Source: Sinohyriopsis cumingii (Eukaryota > Mollusca > Bivalvia > Unionida > Unionidae). From it: a stretch of 64,000 nt of DNA. Below are positions 1 to 10,747 of this stretch, in pieces (the first letter of the stretch is position 1; every line of letters starts with the position of its first letter). Where the stretch lies: positions 139,809,751 to 139,873,750 of the forward strand of contig CM068827.1 of assembly GCA_028554795.2 (NCBI GenBank), given 5' to 3'. Below the pieces are notes generated by a model. That model worked only from the letters and a program-made list of their open reading frames with translations, was not told the origin of the DNA and ran no database searches. The translations under genes and the position numbers were made by a program.

Positions 1-813
1 CACCTAGTTCTGGGATCAGAATTTCAAGCAAAGGACGCCGTTGACTCACACGATTCTTCGTATGCTGCAACATTTAGTTTCCAGGGACGAGAAATTAACC
101 TGGTTGTTGCACCATGGCTACAAGATAAAGCTCTTTCAGAAACTACAGCTGGAGAGGTAACCAGATTCGTCTTAAAATCCTTGCCTGGACTCAGCTCAGT
201 AATACTAACCTTAAATATGAGTGATTTGCATGAAGTGCCCTATATTGTTCGTTACTACGAGACTGTCTTTGGGAAAGGCGTTTTAGACTATTCCATATTA
301 GCATTTATCTGTGACAGTGAGAACCCGAACAATAGCAGATTGAAACACGCATTAGATGAGTTAGAAAACATAATCAAAGTATACAGATCCAGATTTTTTG
401 TCATTTCACAGGGAAAGCTGGATACCGAAATAGCACTCAAGATTATCCAATACAATGATGCTACAATGAAAAGCAATGATGGGAAGTGTTTTAGGAATGA
501 CACGTTTGAGAAAGTTGAAGAAATGGTTAGAAGAGTACTACTATCTTCATCCAAGGCTAACCCTGGCATCAAAAGAAGTCGAGAATCCCGTTTCAGGGCT
601 CGTGGAGCTCGTGATTACATTCGGCGTCTACGTCTTCAGATAAAATATCAACAACTCGATATCAAGAGATTGTTTTTAAAAGTCAAAGGTTGGTGGAATA
701 CCATGCTGGATAACATTCCAAAAGAATTGCGGCCAGTTATCACTACACTCATATCTATGTTGCTGAGAATTTTAGTCATGCATTTTGTTTTTCCGTACTT
801 TACATCTTGGTAA
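1..813 (+). CDS. AIG1/GIMAP-like protein, degenerate G domain, copy A (5' partial)
   Basis: The frame is open from base 1 to the stop at 811-813, so the gene starts upstream of the window. The translation is close to the complete copy at 20111-21015. It has the AIG1 layout: FQGREINL where the G3 strand belongs, then SSVILTLNMSDLHEV, the VFGKGVLDYSILAF stretch, and the RNDTFEKVEEMVRR helix near the end of the domain. GIMAP proteins are GTPases of immune and stress responses, often membrane-bound. Here the DTPG motif reads APWL and the base-recognition motif reads CDSE, so GTP binding is doubtful. After an Arg-rich stretch the C terminus ends in a hydrophobic segment (VITTLISMLLRILVMHFVF) that could anchor a membrane. 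Relative to copy B it has one 3-bp insertion near 535 and a different tail, but no frame break, which suggests recent constraint. The family call is firm; the function is not. Confidence 0.72.
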   Translation, partial: HLVLGSEFQAKDAVDSHDSSYAATFSFQGREINLVVAPWLQDKALSETTAGEVTRFVLKSLPGLSSVILTLNMSDLHEVPYIVRYYETVFGKGVLDYSILAFICDSENPNNSRLKHALDELENIIKVYRSRFFVISQGKLDTEIALKIIQYNDATMKSNDGKCFRNDTFEKVEEMVRRVLLSSSKANPGIKRSRESRFRARGARDYIRRLRLQIKYQQLDIKRLFLKVKGWWNTMLDNIPKELRPVITTLISMLLRILVMHFVFPYFTSW

Positions 814-820
814 TACAAAG

Positions 821-1128
821 TGGGTGTGTGTGTGTGTGTGTATTATTTTGGAATTGTAACGTAGCTTGAACAATGTTTCAGTGATAACGCTACGATGTCC
901 GCATTGTGGCAGTTTATAGTGATGTCTAGCACTGGGGCATCATACCACAGGCATGTAGCATAATGTACTTCCCAGTCATATCATCCTGACACCAGGTCAA
1001 CCAGTCCCAACACTAACCTCTTTAATCTGAGGGCCAAGCGAGGCAACTGTTTGTACCAATTTTATAAGCCTTTGGTATGCTGCTGCCTGGGTTCCAACCC
1101 GCAACCCACGCATCTTTGGCGGACGCTC
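821..1128 (-). repeat. tRNA-derived SINE copy 1 (head truncated)
   Basis: The element is read right to left: a tRNA-like head (GGTTCCAACCC as a B-box-like segment, CGCTTGGC in the body) and a (TG/CA)n tail at 821-840. The sequence lines up with copies at 15409-15748 and 21037-21370, including the body word TGTAGCATAATGTACTTCC. The A-box end is lost at 1128. It lies inside the duplicated block, so it was present before the duplication. Confidence 0.75.
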
Positions 1129-4100
1129 ATATTTCAAAATGACTTCATAATCTACTCGTTGTTCGCGCCGCCGCCAAATCATATTTGGTGTGACTCTCAT
1201 ACAACGTCTTCCAATGCGATGTAGTATAAATGGCGGTTTTACAATGATTGAATGCAACAATGAAAGAGAGACAAACAGAGACAGAGAAAGAGAGATAGAG
1301 AGAAAAATATTGAATCAAATATTTAGCTGACCTGAACGAATAGGAATTTAGATCATAAAGGCAAGGAAGAAGTCAGATGGAGGTATTGAACGATGAGTTC
1401 GTAGCTTCTGTCATATCAGTAATATATTAGGCCTATTGCTGATTCTTTATGAAGAGACTTTGATAAAGATACGGTTTAGATGTGTTTTATTACAAATGAA
1501 TTAGTTGGACCGACTTGATATATGACACTAAACATTGCAAACGATCTATTAAATAAGACAATATAACTCCAGTTTATTCCATCATAAATGTTAATTCATT
1601 TACATGTGTATAACTAGAAATTACAGTAAATCATTTCAGCGCAACGGAAGACTTGATGAGAGAAAGATTTTCAATCTCAGGTAAATGTATCCTATAGTAA
1701 ATTTGCAAGTAAAGAATTACTAAAGTTCGCAATCTTTTAGAAAATAAATGTTTTCATTTTAAAATGATACAATAAATTAATAGATGGCAGTTCAGCTTAG
1801 GAGGAATTAGGCAAATGGATTGTAAAAAAGTCAACTGATTTATTTACAACTGCTACAAAAATATATTTAGAATAAATATTAATTATATTAAAGATGTATA
1901 AAACCTCAAATTAAAGTACATTACTCTAGCTATTGTGAGGGTCTGAGTATCTACGTTTTGACTGTTAAATGATGCTGTATCTATCCAAGGAAATTTAGTT
2001 TCGGACGACCAGGAGCCTCCTTCCTCGTAAGAAAACAACTTGAATGATTCAAATTCCAAACTCCTGGTCGTCGCTTTGTGTGATTGGCTGTAATATAATT
2101 GGACAACGGTTGGAAATAGGAACTGTAGGAAAAATCAAATATCGGATGAATAGGAGAATGAACTACAAAACAAATATGAATCTGAGATGAAAAGATTATA
2201 ATCAATCGTTAAGCCGAAGTCATTACGACGTTAATATAGATGACAAGGGAAGAGAATGCGAAGATATCGAAACTTTACGAGTATCGACAATGTAACGAAA
2301 AACCTTGCGACTGAGAATAAAGGTCGTAATATATGACGGACGCTTGCAGTACGAGAGGGAACAAGAACGTACATCAACAAAGAAAAACATCACTAGTAAG
2401 TAACATAATGGTACACGTGAAAGATTTGGTATGGCCAGGTACAATGTACTTAATGACCAAGCTGGACAATAAATGATTATATGCCGGAAATGAAGACCTA
2501 TAGCATTCAAATATATGAAGTGGATACCAGCTACATCTTAAAAATGTTGAAACATCTTGAACTACGAAAGACTACAAAGAAGACTACGAAATTTTAAACG
2601 ACATAAATAGTAATGAAAATAATATAAGTACAATTATGAGGACATTAAAAATTCCCTAAAATCTTATTCAAACAAGAGTAGCAACATGAATTAAAAAATG
2701 CTAGATATTGCAAATGGAATACAATTAGAGAAAACTAGTAAAACTTTAATAAAAAACAGTTAGAAAACATTTACTAGAAACAAATAAAGAAGACGTGTGA
2801 AAACTTTGTCAGTGCTAAAAATACAATTTTTTAAAAATCATTTTCAAAATATTTTACATTTATAGCGCAGCATCCTTTATTAAAAGCAACTGATTCCAAC
2901 TGACAACAAAGTTAACAGAACGAACTGAAATATGATTATATTACATCCAACGGAATTAGGAATTGTCCCAAAACTGAGAATAATTTTACCTATAATGGAT
3001 GCAAATTGGTTAGCATTAATAAATATTAATGCCAAAAGCACATTACAGTATAGAACAGGAAATCAGGTAGCAACACACAACATTGAAGAAATGCTTGATA
3101 AAATATATATCGTACCATCTGAAATGCATAATGTGCACTGTGTACTGCTAATGCAGTTGTGCCTTTGACAACAATCGTTATAATAGTATATATTACAAGA
3201 GTAGCACTTGGCCTGCCATTAGCAAAATTTATAGTTAAAAAGGATCAGGCAATATTGTTCAGCATTTATTTAATAATGAAGTGAGCTGTCTTTAATGAAT
3301 AATTGCTTTCACGTAACTTGATAACTCAACTTCTGAAAGCCTTTATACCTTCTGACATACTTTCACTTCGAATCATGTGCTTGGTGTTTGACCTGTTAGA
3401 TATAGATCTGAATAAGACAAATCAAATAATGTATATAGAATAATTATGTCGGTGGTGCTCGAACAGTGTTCGTGGCTGTTATTTCTCTATGTTTGTGGTA
3501 TGGTTTCATAACTTCTGTGTTTTGATATCTCTGCTTTACCATGATATTATTTTATACGGTTTGTTTTCTTTTTCCTATTTTAATGTGCACCTTTCTACAT
3601 AGTTTGCAATTATTATTAGATCTATTATATAAAGTAATGTATTACTCTTCTCCATGCATATGACATATCTTGAAATAAATATTGTTGTCTCTAAGAACTG
3701 CAGTTTGTATTATTCTTTATAGCACCACGTTACACTATGGCATCTAATCAAACTTTGTTCCAGTTCAAATGTATAATTATGTAACATCCAGTTTTATTTC
3801 TAAATTAAATCTAGGGTTAACAAAGCAAAAGTGAAAATGAAACAAGGTTAGAAAAGACCCTGAAAATGTGACTTCACAAAAGCCATAATATTCAAGCAGA
3901 ACAGGACTTGGTTGACAACGTTTCAAATGTTCACGTTAAAATTAAAACTGAAATAAAATGCTGAACTATTTAACAGAGAACAAAATGTATCACCAGAAAC
4001 GGCAACCACATTATGGAAAAATATCGATAGTTGCAAATCTCAAAAATTGCAGTCTATTATCATATATTTTCTTTGCTGTAGATGTTTAACTTATCTAGTT

Positions 4101-4826
4101 TATTGGATCAAAAAGAAAAAAGACATTAGCAAAATATGTAAGAGACAAAACATAACAAAGTCGCTCACATGTAATCCGAAATGCACTTTTTTGTACAGAT
4201 AGTAAACATTTGAAGCAATGAAATATGTTCTCAGACATATGCATCATGTTTTCCAAATTACATCGGAGTTTACAATTATTTCACTATAAACCGTAAATAA
4301 AAAAAATTGCAAAGTTCATGTTTGCAGGCTTTTTTGGCCAAACAACTAACTACGTACAAGAACACTCACTTTTGCCTGAAAAATTACTATTCAAGATATA
4401 GGGTATCATCTGGAATGAAGAAAGTGTATCTTGAGACAAAGCGGTAGTAACATTTACGTTTAAATAAAATGTAAATTCAACTGTGTGTCACGTGTTTGAA
4501 ACAGGCTAAAACTGCAAAAGTAAAATTAAAAACAAACTAAATATGCTAGAGCTAAGCAAATGTAAGCTGCCAATTATTTCTTCAAAAATGATGATATAAA
4601 TCAGAGAAAAACGTAAAGACTGCCACTACTGCGGCACATATGCTTCATCTCAGTTCTGAGTTAACTTAGGTTTATGTTGTAAATAAATTGTGAGATTAAC
4701 AATGATTTTTGTTGAATACTATTCAGTTTACTAAAATACAAAATAACCTACAACATTGAAACTTTGAGTGAAGTCTGGCATGGCAATAGCATGCGAATAC
4801 CGAGTTTAATTCAGGGTTGTAGGGCT
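1129..4826. repeat. Copy A of segmental duplication (non-genic flank)
   Basis: This stretch is collinear with 21371-23985 plus 33124-33264, and homology fades at about 4826/33264. No gene is supported. Copy A has an extra 868 bp at 1153-2020 and about 200 bp near 4225-4430 that copy B lacks. Copy B has about 75 extra bp near 23515-23590 and the whole Polinton. Short ORFs in both copies are not conserved in frame and are treated as chance. The sequence around 4700-4720 (TGAGATTAACAATGATTTTT) is the uninterrupted Polinton target. Confidence 0.85.
1153..2020. other. 868-bp segment present only in duplication copy A
   Basis: Copy B joins directly (21396/21397) across this point. No coding potential, TIRs or target duplication are evident, so it may be an insertion in A or a deletion in B. 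Its right end holds the left arm of a 12-bp perfect inverted repeat: GACGACCAGGAG at 2004-2015 and CTCCTGGTCGTC at 2061-2072. Confidence 0.6.
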
Positions 4827-4881
4827 AACCACATGTATCGTTCTTCACGACATGAATGCATGTGATATTTCACCCGACGGC

Positions 4882-5141
4882 TGGGAAGTCCAGGCCTAGG
4901 ACCGAGGCTCATGGAGACTGACGGTAAGCAAGGGCATAGCAGTCGCTGATGTCAGGAGGCAGAGAAACGTGAGAGAAAGAAGAGCGCGGCAGCTACCTCA
5001 GTAACTCAGACTTTCCGGTATGGCTGCATCAACTGCAGTAGGGATTGTCACACGCGCATAGGCCTGAACAGCCACAGTAGACAATGCCAACACCCCAGAG
5101 ACAGACGTCACTCCAAGAGCGCTATTCGCATGGTCTATTGA
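4882..5141 (+). pseudogene. 3' end of a non-LTR retrotransposon pol (zinc-finger tail)
   Basis: The translation gives a W-E...DR..WR motif, then a basic stretch, then CINCSRDCHTRIGLNSHSRQ ending at the stop 5139-5141. This C-x2-C-x3-CH...H-x4-C tail is typical of the C terminus of many metazoan non-LTR retrotransposon polyproteins. There is an in-frame TAG at 4897-4899 and a frame change near 4970, so it is a dead 5'-truncated copy. The following 360 bp hold an unrecognised 115-codon ORF (5155-5502) that may be element 3' sequence. Confidence 0.6.
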
Positions 5142-6229
5142 GCCTGAGCCTTCAGTGATGATGAGTTCTTCAGTGGTATCATTATACTCAAAGTCTTCTA
5201 GTCATTGCTCGCATTACAGATGTAATGAAATATCCGAGATTAAGTCTGTGGTTACACAACTTTCCCATGCTGCTCTACATGGCCTTATTCGCGATCGCTT
5301 AATACGCAAGTACAACACGAGGAACGCAATGCTCCCTTCCTTCTCATTGGCAACCGAAAATAACGTACTAGACCTATTTATAACTTCTTCCGGGAAATTT
5401 AAATTGCTAGATTGTCGTGTAGAAACAGACAAAAAATATGACGGACTCGCACATTGTTTCATGGTAAAAATGTTATTTGTAATGTATTATACTAATAAAT
5501 AATGCAAATATTTTAAACATATGTCTACTACTTCTGGTATGTTTTAAATGGCTTCGTGTTTATCCTGATGCTAACTTGAAACAGCCCTCATCAAAACGGA
5601 TAAAAAAACGTGTTGCGTTCTCGTAGACGAGCAAGATAAAACTTGAAGTTAATGTAATATGTTAATGGATAATCAAATTGCTAGTTATTTTGTCATTTGT
5701 TGTCGTGTCACTGACATTAATGATGTGAATACTTGATAAAGCAACTGTCGTCGGGTCGGTTTGCATTATTTGCTTTTATCTTTCTATCTCGAGATAATTT
5801 ATGAAATAATAACATTTTAAAGATATGCTCAACACATGTAGGAAACAAACATCTTGCTTTTCTTTTAGTCACCAGTTGTAGTTGTCTCAGTCCTAGAGTT
5901 CTTTCTAAAGTGCATTGTCTGCTCCGTGTTGGAATATATCTGATTTACTATAGTACTCGTACACTCTCCCGTCTGTGCATACCCCCAAACAGATTTTAAA
6001 ACTGAAAAGTATTTAGGAAAAAAAGGTAGTCATTTCATTCATCAATTTATAACTTCTAACCCGATTGTCGCCAGAAGACCTTAACACTAAATGAAATTAT
6101 TTTTTGCAGCGTGTACTTTTCTTATCAAGTTTTCAAAGACTTTTATCAGTGTTTTCGAACTTCTAAAGAGTTTCCGTCTGTACCCGTACACGAATTCATA
6201 TTTTCCCAGCAGTTCAAACTTATAACGAG

Positions 6230-6264
<35 letters not shown>

Positions 6265-7423
6265 CGTAAGCCTAAACTATTTAGCCTATATTAACGGATG
6301 TGATATTTAATTCTACACACACACAAACTTACAAAAACACATTATAAAAAGTGTGTGAGAGAAAGATAATTAAATAAAACATTTGGTGATTTAAAAATAA
6401 AATAACGGCTAAAGCTACTGTCATTCATCTAAATGTACAATGTACTATACCCAGTTAATATGCACAACCTTTTAGGATAAAAATCGGATGATTTTGACGT
6501 AGAGGTCAATGACATAGTACTAAGCTAACATTTTGATTATGAAACATATGTATTATCAATGATTTGAATTTTTACTCATATGCCCTTACTTACTGAAGCA
6601 AATTTAATTGATGCGATCGCACCCTTCTTGCTAATAAAGATTCTTGCTAATAAAGATTCTTGCTAATAAAGAATGTCAGACGTAAGACTATCATTTGTTC
6701 AGGATGTAATATAAGGGCTGAAACGGCTTAGCCTTTCAGTATCGGACTTGCTACAAAATGGATAATGCCATCGGATCACCTTTGATCTGGTGCCGTTGTT
6801 GTTTTTCTTAGACAGTGCATTTGCCTCGGCATAGTGTAACCTTCATGTGTTTATGTGCAGTAGATGAAAACCAGATCTGATTTTCTAATGAAGCTACATA
6901 AAGATCGCACTAATAGTAATGTTTCACACCATATTTTCTTATAGAACAGTTGCAAGTAACCTTAACTTGCAATGTACCACAAAACACCCAACTCATATTT
7001 TTCTCTTTTAAAACCAGTAATACTAGAACATCATTTTGGGGTTTCATAAAATATTTCTTTCAGAAGGATTAATTGGCTTGATAAGTCCTTTTTTGATATG
7101 TTTTTAATTATCACAGCAATCTAGCAGTATGTGCAATCGCATCAGGCATTAAGGAAGCATTTCGTTTCATTCACTGGATAATGAGAGTAAAACAGAAGAT
7201 TCCACGTGTAAAGTAGTTTTATAAATCGTGCACAAATTATAAATACAGACATAAAAAGAGAATGAAACAATACCAAGAGTTGCTTTTACTATCGGTTCTG
7301 AGGGGAACACTAATGACACTCGAACCAATATTTCTGTCCGCGTCGATTCGAGTCTCAACTCGGTGAACCTGCTTATGTAATAAAGCTTGCCAATGATTTA
7401 TCGTGGGTCACTGGTTTGTCCTC

Positions 7424-7426
<3 letters not shown>
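5142..7426. other. Non-genic stretch
   Basis: It contains the unrecognised ORF 5155-5502 (no motif seen), an (ATCT)n tract at 6230-6264, and three perfect tandem copies of the 16-mer TTCTTGCTAATAAAGA at 6625-6672. I see no gene. Confidence 0.6.
6230..6264. repeat. (ATCT)n microsatellite
   Basis: A run of about eight CTAT/ATCT units is read directly. Confidence 0.95.
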
Positions 7427-7493
<67 letters not shown>

Positions 7494-7525
7494 TAGCCGT
7501 AAATTTTGTCAGGCATAAACCTTTG

Positions 7526-7582
<57 letters not shown>
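7427..7582. repeat. Paired (TA)n microsatellites
   Basis: Two pure TA runs (7427-7490 and 7531-7582) are separated by 40 bp of unique sequence. The long YIYIYI frames here are produced by the repeat. Confidence 0.97.
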
Positions 7583-7584
<2 letters not shown>

Positions 7585-9175
7585 GGAAGTTCAGTCTTTA
7601 ATTGCATTTTCACTTGTTCTCATATGTCATTTTTATCTTATTTCCCGACTTACATACTTTTATATTGAAGCAAACACTCCATAATGTAATGGAAAGTACT
7701 AGAAATGATAGCCATAAAATGTACGATGCTTTATTTCCACCCAAGAAGACGTTTTGTATCTCACGTGAGTTCTGCTAAATACAGAAGCTCATTTTCGCGA
7801 TCCCGACGACCAATCAGATAATTTCCCAATTCAGATCAAATTTTCTTCAAGCTTAGATTTGTTTTTGATGGCGTTTGGTACGTGTGCTATATTTATTAAT
7901 TGCATCATTAGAGTCTTCAATCTTAATTATCTACACTGTGTAGTCTGGTGAACGTCAGCGGCTTAATTTATTCTTATGCAGTATCATATGAACAGCCAAA
8001 TCTAGTCGTTGTTCTTTCAAGATAATTCCTGTGTCAACTAATTTATGGCTCCGGATACGTATTTGAAAATCATACATCTTTAGGGCCTCTTTGACAAATT
8101 TGTATGACGCATTTAAACGAAAGATCCATGTAATCCTCTCTGTTACGTTACACTCATTCACAGAAGTGGATATACTCATAAATTCTTTTCAAATACTATA
8201 CGCATCAATCTGTGATTTTTTTTACATCTCGAGGAAATTAGATATAACATTCTCATATAAATTTTCATATACTCAATATAAAATCTAGTTGCATAGACTA
8301 AAAAAGTATCGCTAAATAAAGTAACGAATATCAACAGAATGCGATCATTATTCCTATTTCTACAGTAGGACAATCACTAAAATAAACCTTAGAATGGTGT
8401 ACTCGACATTATTTTAGTGTCTATTGCATGCTATTACAAGACAAAGTTATATTATAAGAGCAGGATAGTGTACCCGTCTCTCGGTGAGTACACAAAAGCT
8501 GTACACGATACAAATATATTTTACTGGTGATATAATGACCCCTTTGCGCTTCATCTGCATGCATAGACGGGAGGGCAGGTGGATCGGCTGAAGTGTAGAA
8601 GGCATCGTTTTAAAGGAAAATTCGTGACCTTAAAAGAAACTAACAATAATCTGCTTCAAATAGACTGATTTTATTTGCTCCAAGGACACTCTTCTTCAGT
8701 CAGACGTGTTTTATAGTGTATGTGTAAATACATCGCCGGACAGTTTATAGGGTCGGCTCCAGATAATGTTGTGCACATTTTCATTATTACTGTTAGCAGC
8801 TAAAATTAGGGTGTCACTTTAAAGAGTGCTGGGGGATTGTGTATTATTTTATTTTTTTGTGTGCAAAGTTCATAAATTTTGCTTTTAACTTTTTTTCTGA
8901 ATCAGAATGTCCAGAAACCAGTAAATTAATATTGTCTTCATTATTATAAGGCAATATTACACTTTATTGTGTAGTCTGCGACACGAAGAACAAGCAAACC
9001 TCGAGATGCTTTCACGTTATTTATGTGGTAACAGAAGGATATTTACTGCTGTCGCTGACGGAATAAAATCGTTCAAATGCACAGAAATTCATTATCCAAG
9101 AAATGTAGTTGTTTGATATGTAATTTTAGAATATGTCATTGCTATTGTAATGGGATCATTGGGGTCATGTCTAAT

Positions 9176-9178
<3 letters not shown>
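7583..9178. other. Non-genic stretch
   Basis: Several short ORFs below 80 codons lie on both strands (for example around 7955-8373), none with recognisable composition or motifs. I see nothing supportable. Confidence 0.5.

Positions 9179-9218
<40 letters not shown>
9179..9218. repeat. (CT)n microsatellite
   Basis: An uninterrupted TC run of about 20 units. Confidence 0.97.
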
Positions 9219-9220
<2 letters not shown>

Positions 9221-10157
9221 ACATACACATACAAATGTACCATGTTTTTGGATTATGTACTAAATACAAGAGAAGCAGAAAAGACATTATTCGATATAAT
9301 TTACTTTTAGTTATTTCTTAGCACAAAATTTCAAATATGTCAGTGTTGTAAGCGTGAATGAAGAGACAGTGTTTCTATTTGGTTTAAATGTAAGTGGTAT
9401 TCAGTATTCTACTCGTGTCCTGTTTGGTGGTTTAGAAAGAATTAATTCTTTTCTTGTTGCAAGTGGGTGTATTCATGTAATGTTGGTCTCTGCTTCTTAG
9501 CTTAGGCAATAGGTTGGCTTACTTGAATAAGTCAAAATGCAAGCGCTTCAAACAAGAGGATTACTTGGCAATTCGTATAATTATTTAGCAAACTCAGCAG
9601 TTTGATTACTCCAAAACTGCCTACGACTGTTTAGGTCTCCCATGAGATGACTTTAGTCAATTTTCATTAAGCTTACACAGCACAAATGAGAATAATTTGA
9701 TATTAAATTAAAGATACACATGAAAACTAATCAATTATTTTTGCGTAACGAAGCTTTGTCCAATTTTAATTAAAGTGTTCGGCTTAACTATTTGCACAAG
9801 TGACATATTTCATAAAGAACACTGTTCTAACCCCTCTTCTCGTTTTAATATCTGACAGTCAGTGGCTATTTTGAATTTGTCTTCTGACAAGGTGGCTCAA
9901 ACAAACAATATAGGTCTCATGCATAACTGAAGTCCACCGTCATTATACCAAATTGGCATGCATTTCATTACCTTTAACCATTGTGATTTTGAGATACTTA
10001 CATAAACACGTCAACTAAGTTGGTCATTCATTTGAAGCACAAATCATGGATTTGATCTATTTGAGTGTAATTATCAGAGGTAGTCACCAAACAAACGAGT
10101 TTATTTTCAAGCCTGTATGAATTGATAAGCATAAATCTCATGTGTATTAGGCTAATG
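9219..10157. other. Non-genic stretch with left member of a diverged direct repeat
   Basis: About 9720-10105 is recognisably related to about 11090-11440: shared words include CTGACAGTCA, ACATAAACA and TTGATCT in the same order. No gene is seen. Confidence 0.5.
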
Positions 10158-10355
10158 CACAGGCGTAGCTGGGGGGGAGGGGGGTACATATGTCCCCGGG
10201 CGCCAAGGTACAGGGGCGCCAAAATGAGGCTTACAACGTTACATTATAATAAGTAAACAAGGGTAATATTCAAAAATGTGATTAAACGGGGAGGGGGCTG
10301 GGGCGCCAATTTTATAGTTCGTCCCCGGGCGCAAAATATCATAGCTACGCCTCTG
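10158..10355. mobile_element. hAT-type MITE with 8-bp target duplication
   Basis: A 198-bp element is bounded by CACAGGCGTAGCT on the left and AGCTACGCCTCTG on the right, inverted repeats that match except at one base. The identical 8-mer GGCTAATG flanks it at 10150-10157 and 10356-10363. Termini of the CAGNG type with 8-bp target duplications are the signature of the hAT superfamily. The interior is GC-rich, with two copies of a CCCCGGGCGC word in inverted positions, unlike the AT-rich surroundings. It encodes nothing and must have been moved in trans. Confidence 0.85.
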
Positions 10356-10677
10356 GGCTAATGCCCTCTACCTTAAATGTTAAGGGTGACCAAAATACAA
10401 AAACTAACCAGCTAGACATTAAGGATTTACATACAAGTGTGGAATTTTTTAAATAAAACACTATCCTATATAGTTACAAATTCCAAATGGTTTGTTTGCG
10501 TTAATGTATTGCATTTCCAAATGGTCCACAAGTTATCATCCTGACAAATGGTTATGAAGCGCCCCTCACAAGTTATCCATTCTCCTTCAGACTAGTACCT
10601 AAAATTACATTTCTCACGTATCAGTTTCATCGCGTTTCACAGTTGTAAACGTTAAAATCTTAGTCACTGTGTTCTTC

Positions 10678-10681
<4 letters not shown>

Positions 10682-10745
<64 letters not shown>
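10682..10745. repeat. (TA)n microsatellite
   Basis: A pure TA run of about 31 units. Confidence 0.97.

Positions 10746-10747
<2 letters not shown>

Noticed and set aside
7403..7684. ORFs with long YIYIYI runs here and at 33210, 33286, 34623, 34691, 35804, 37303 and 51050
   Set aside because: They are translations of (TA)n microsatellites with no conserved flanking domains.
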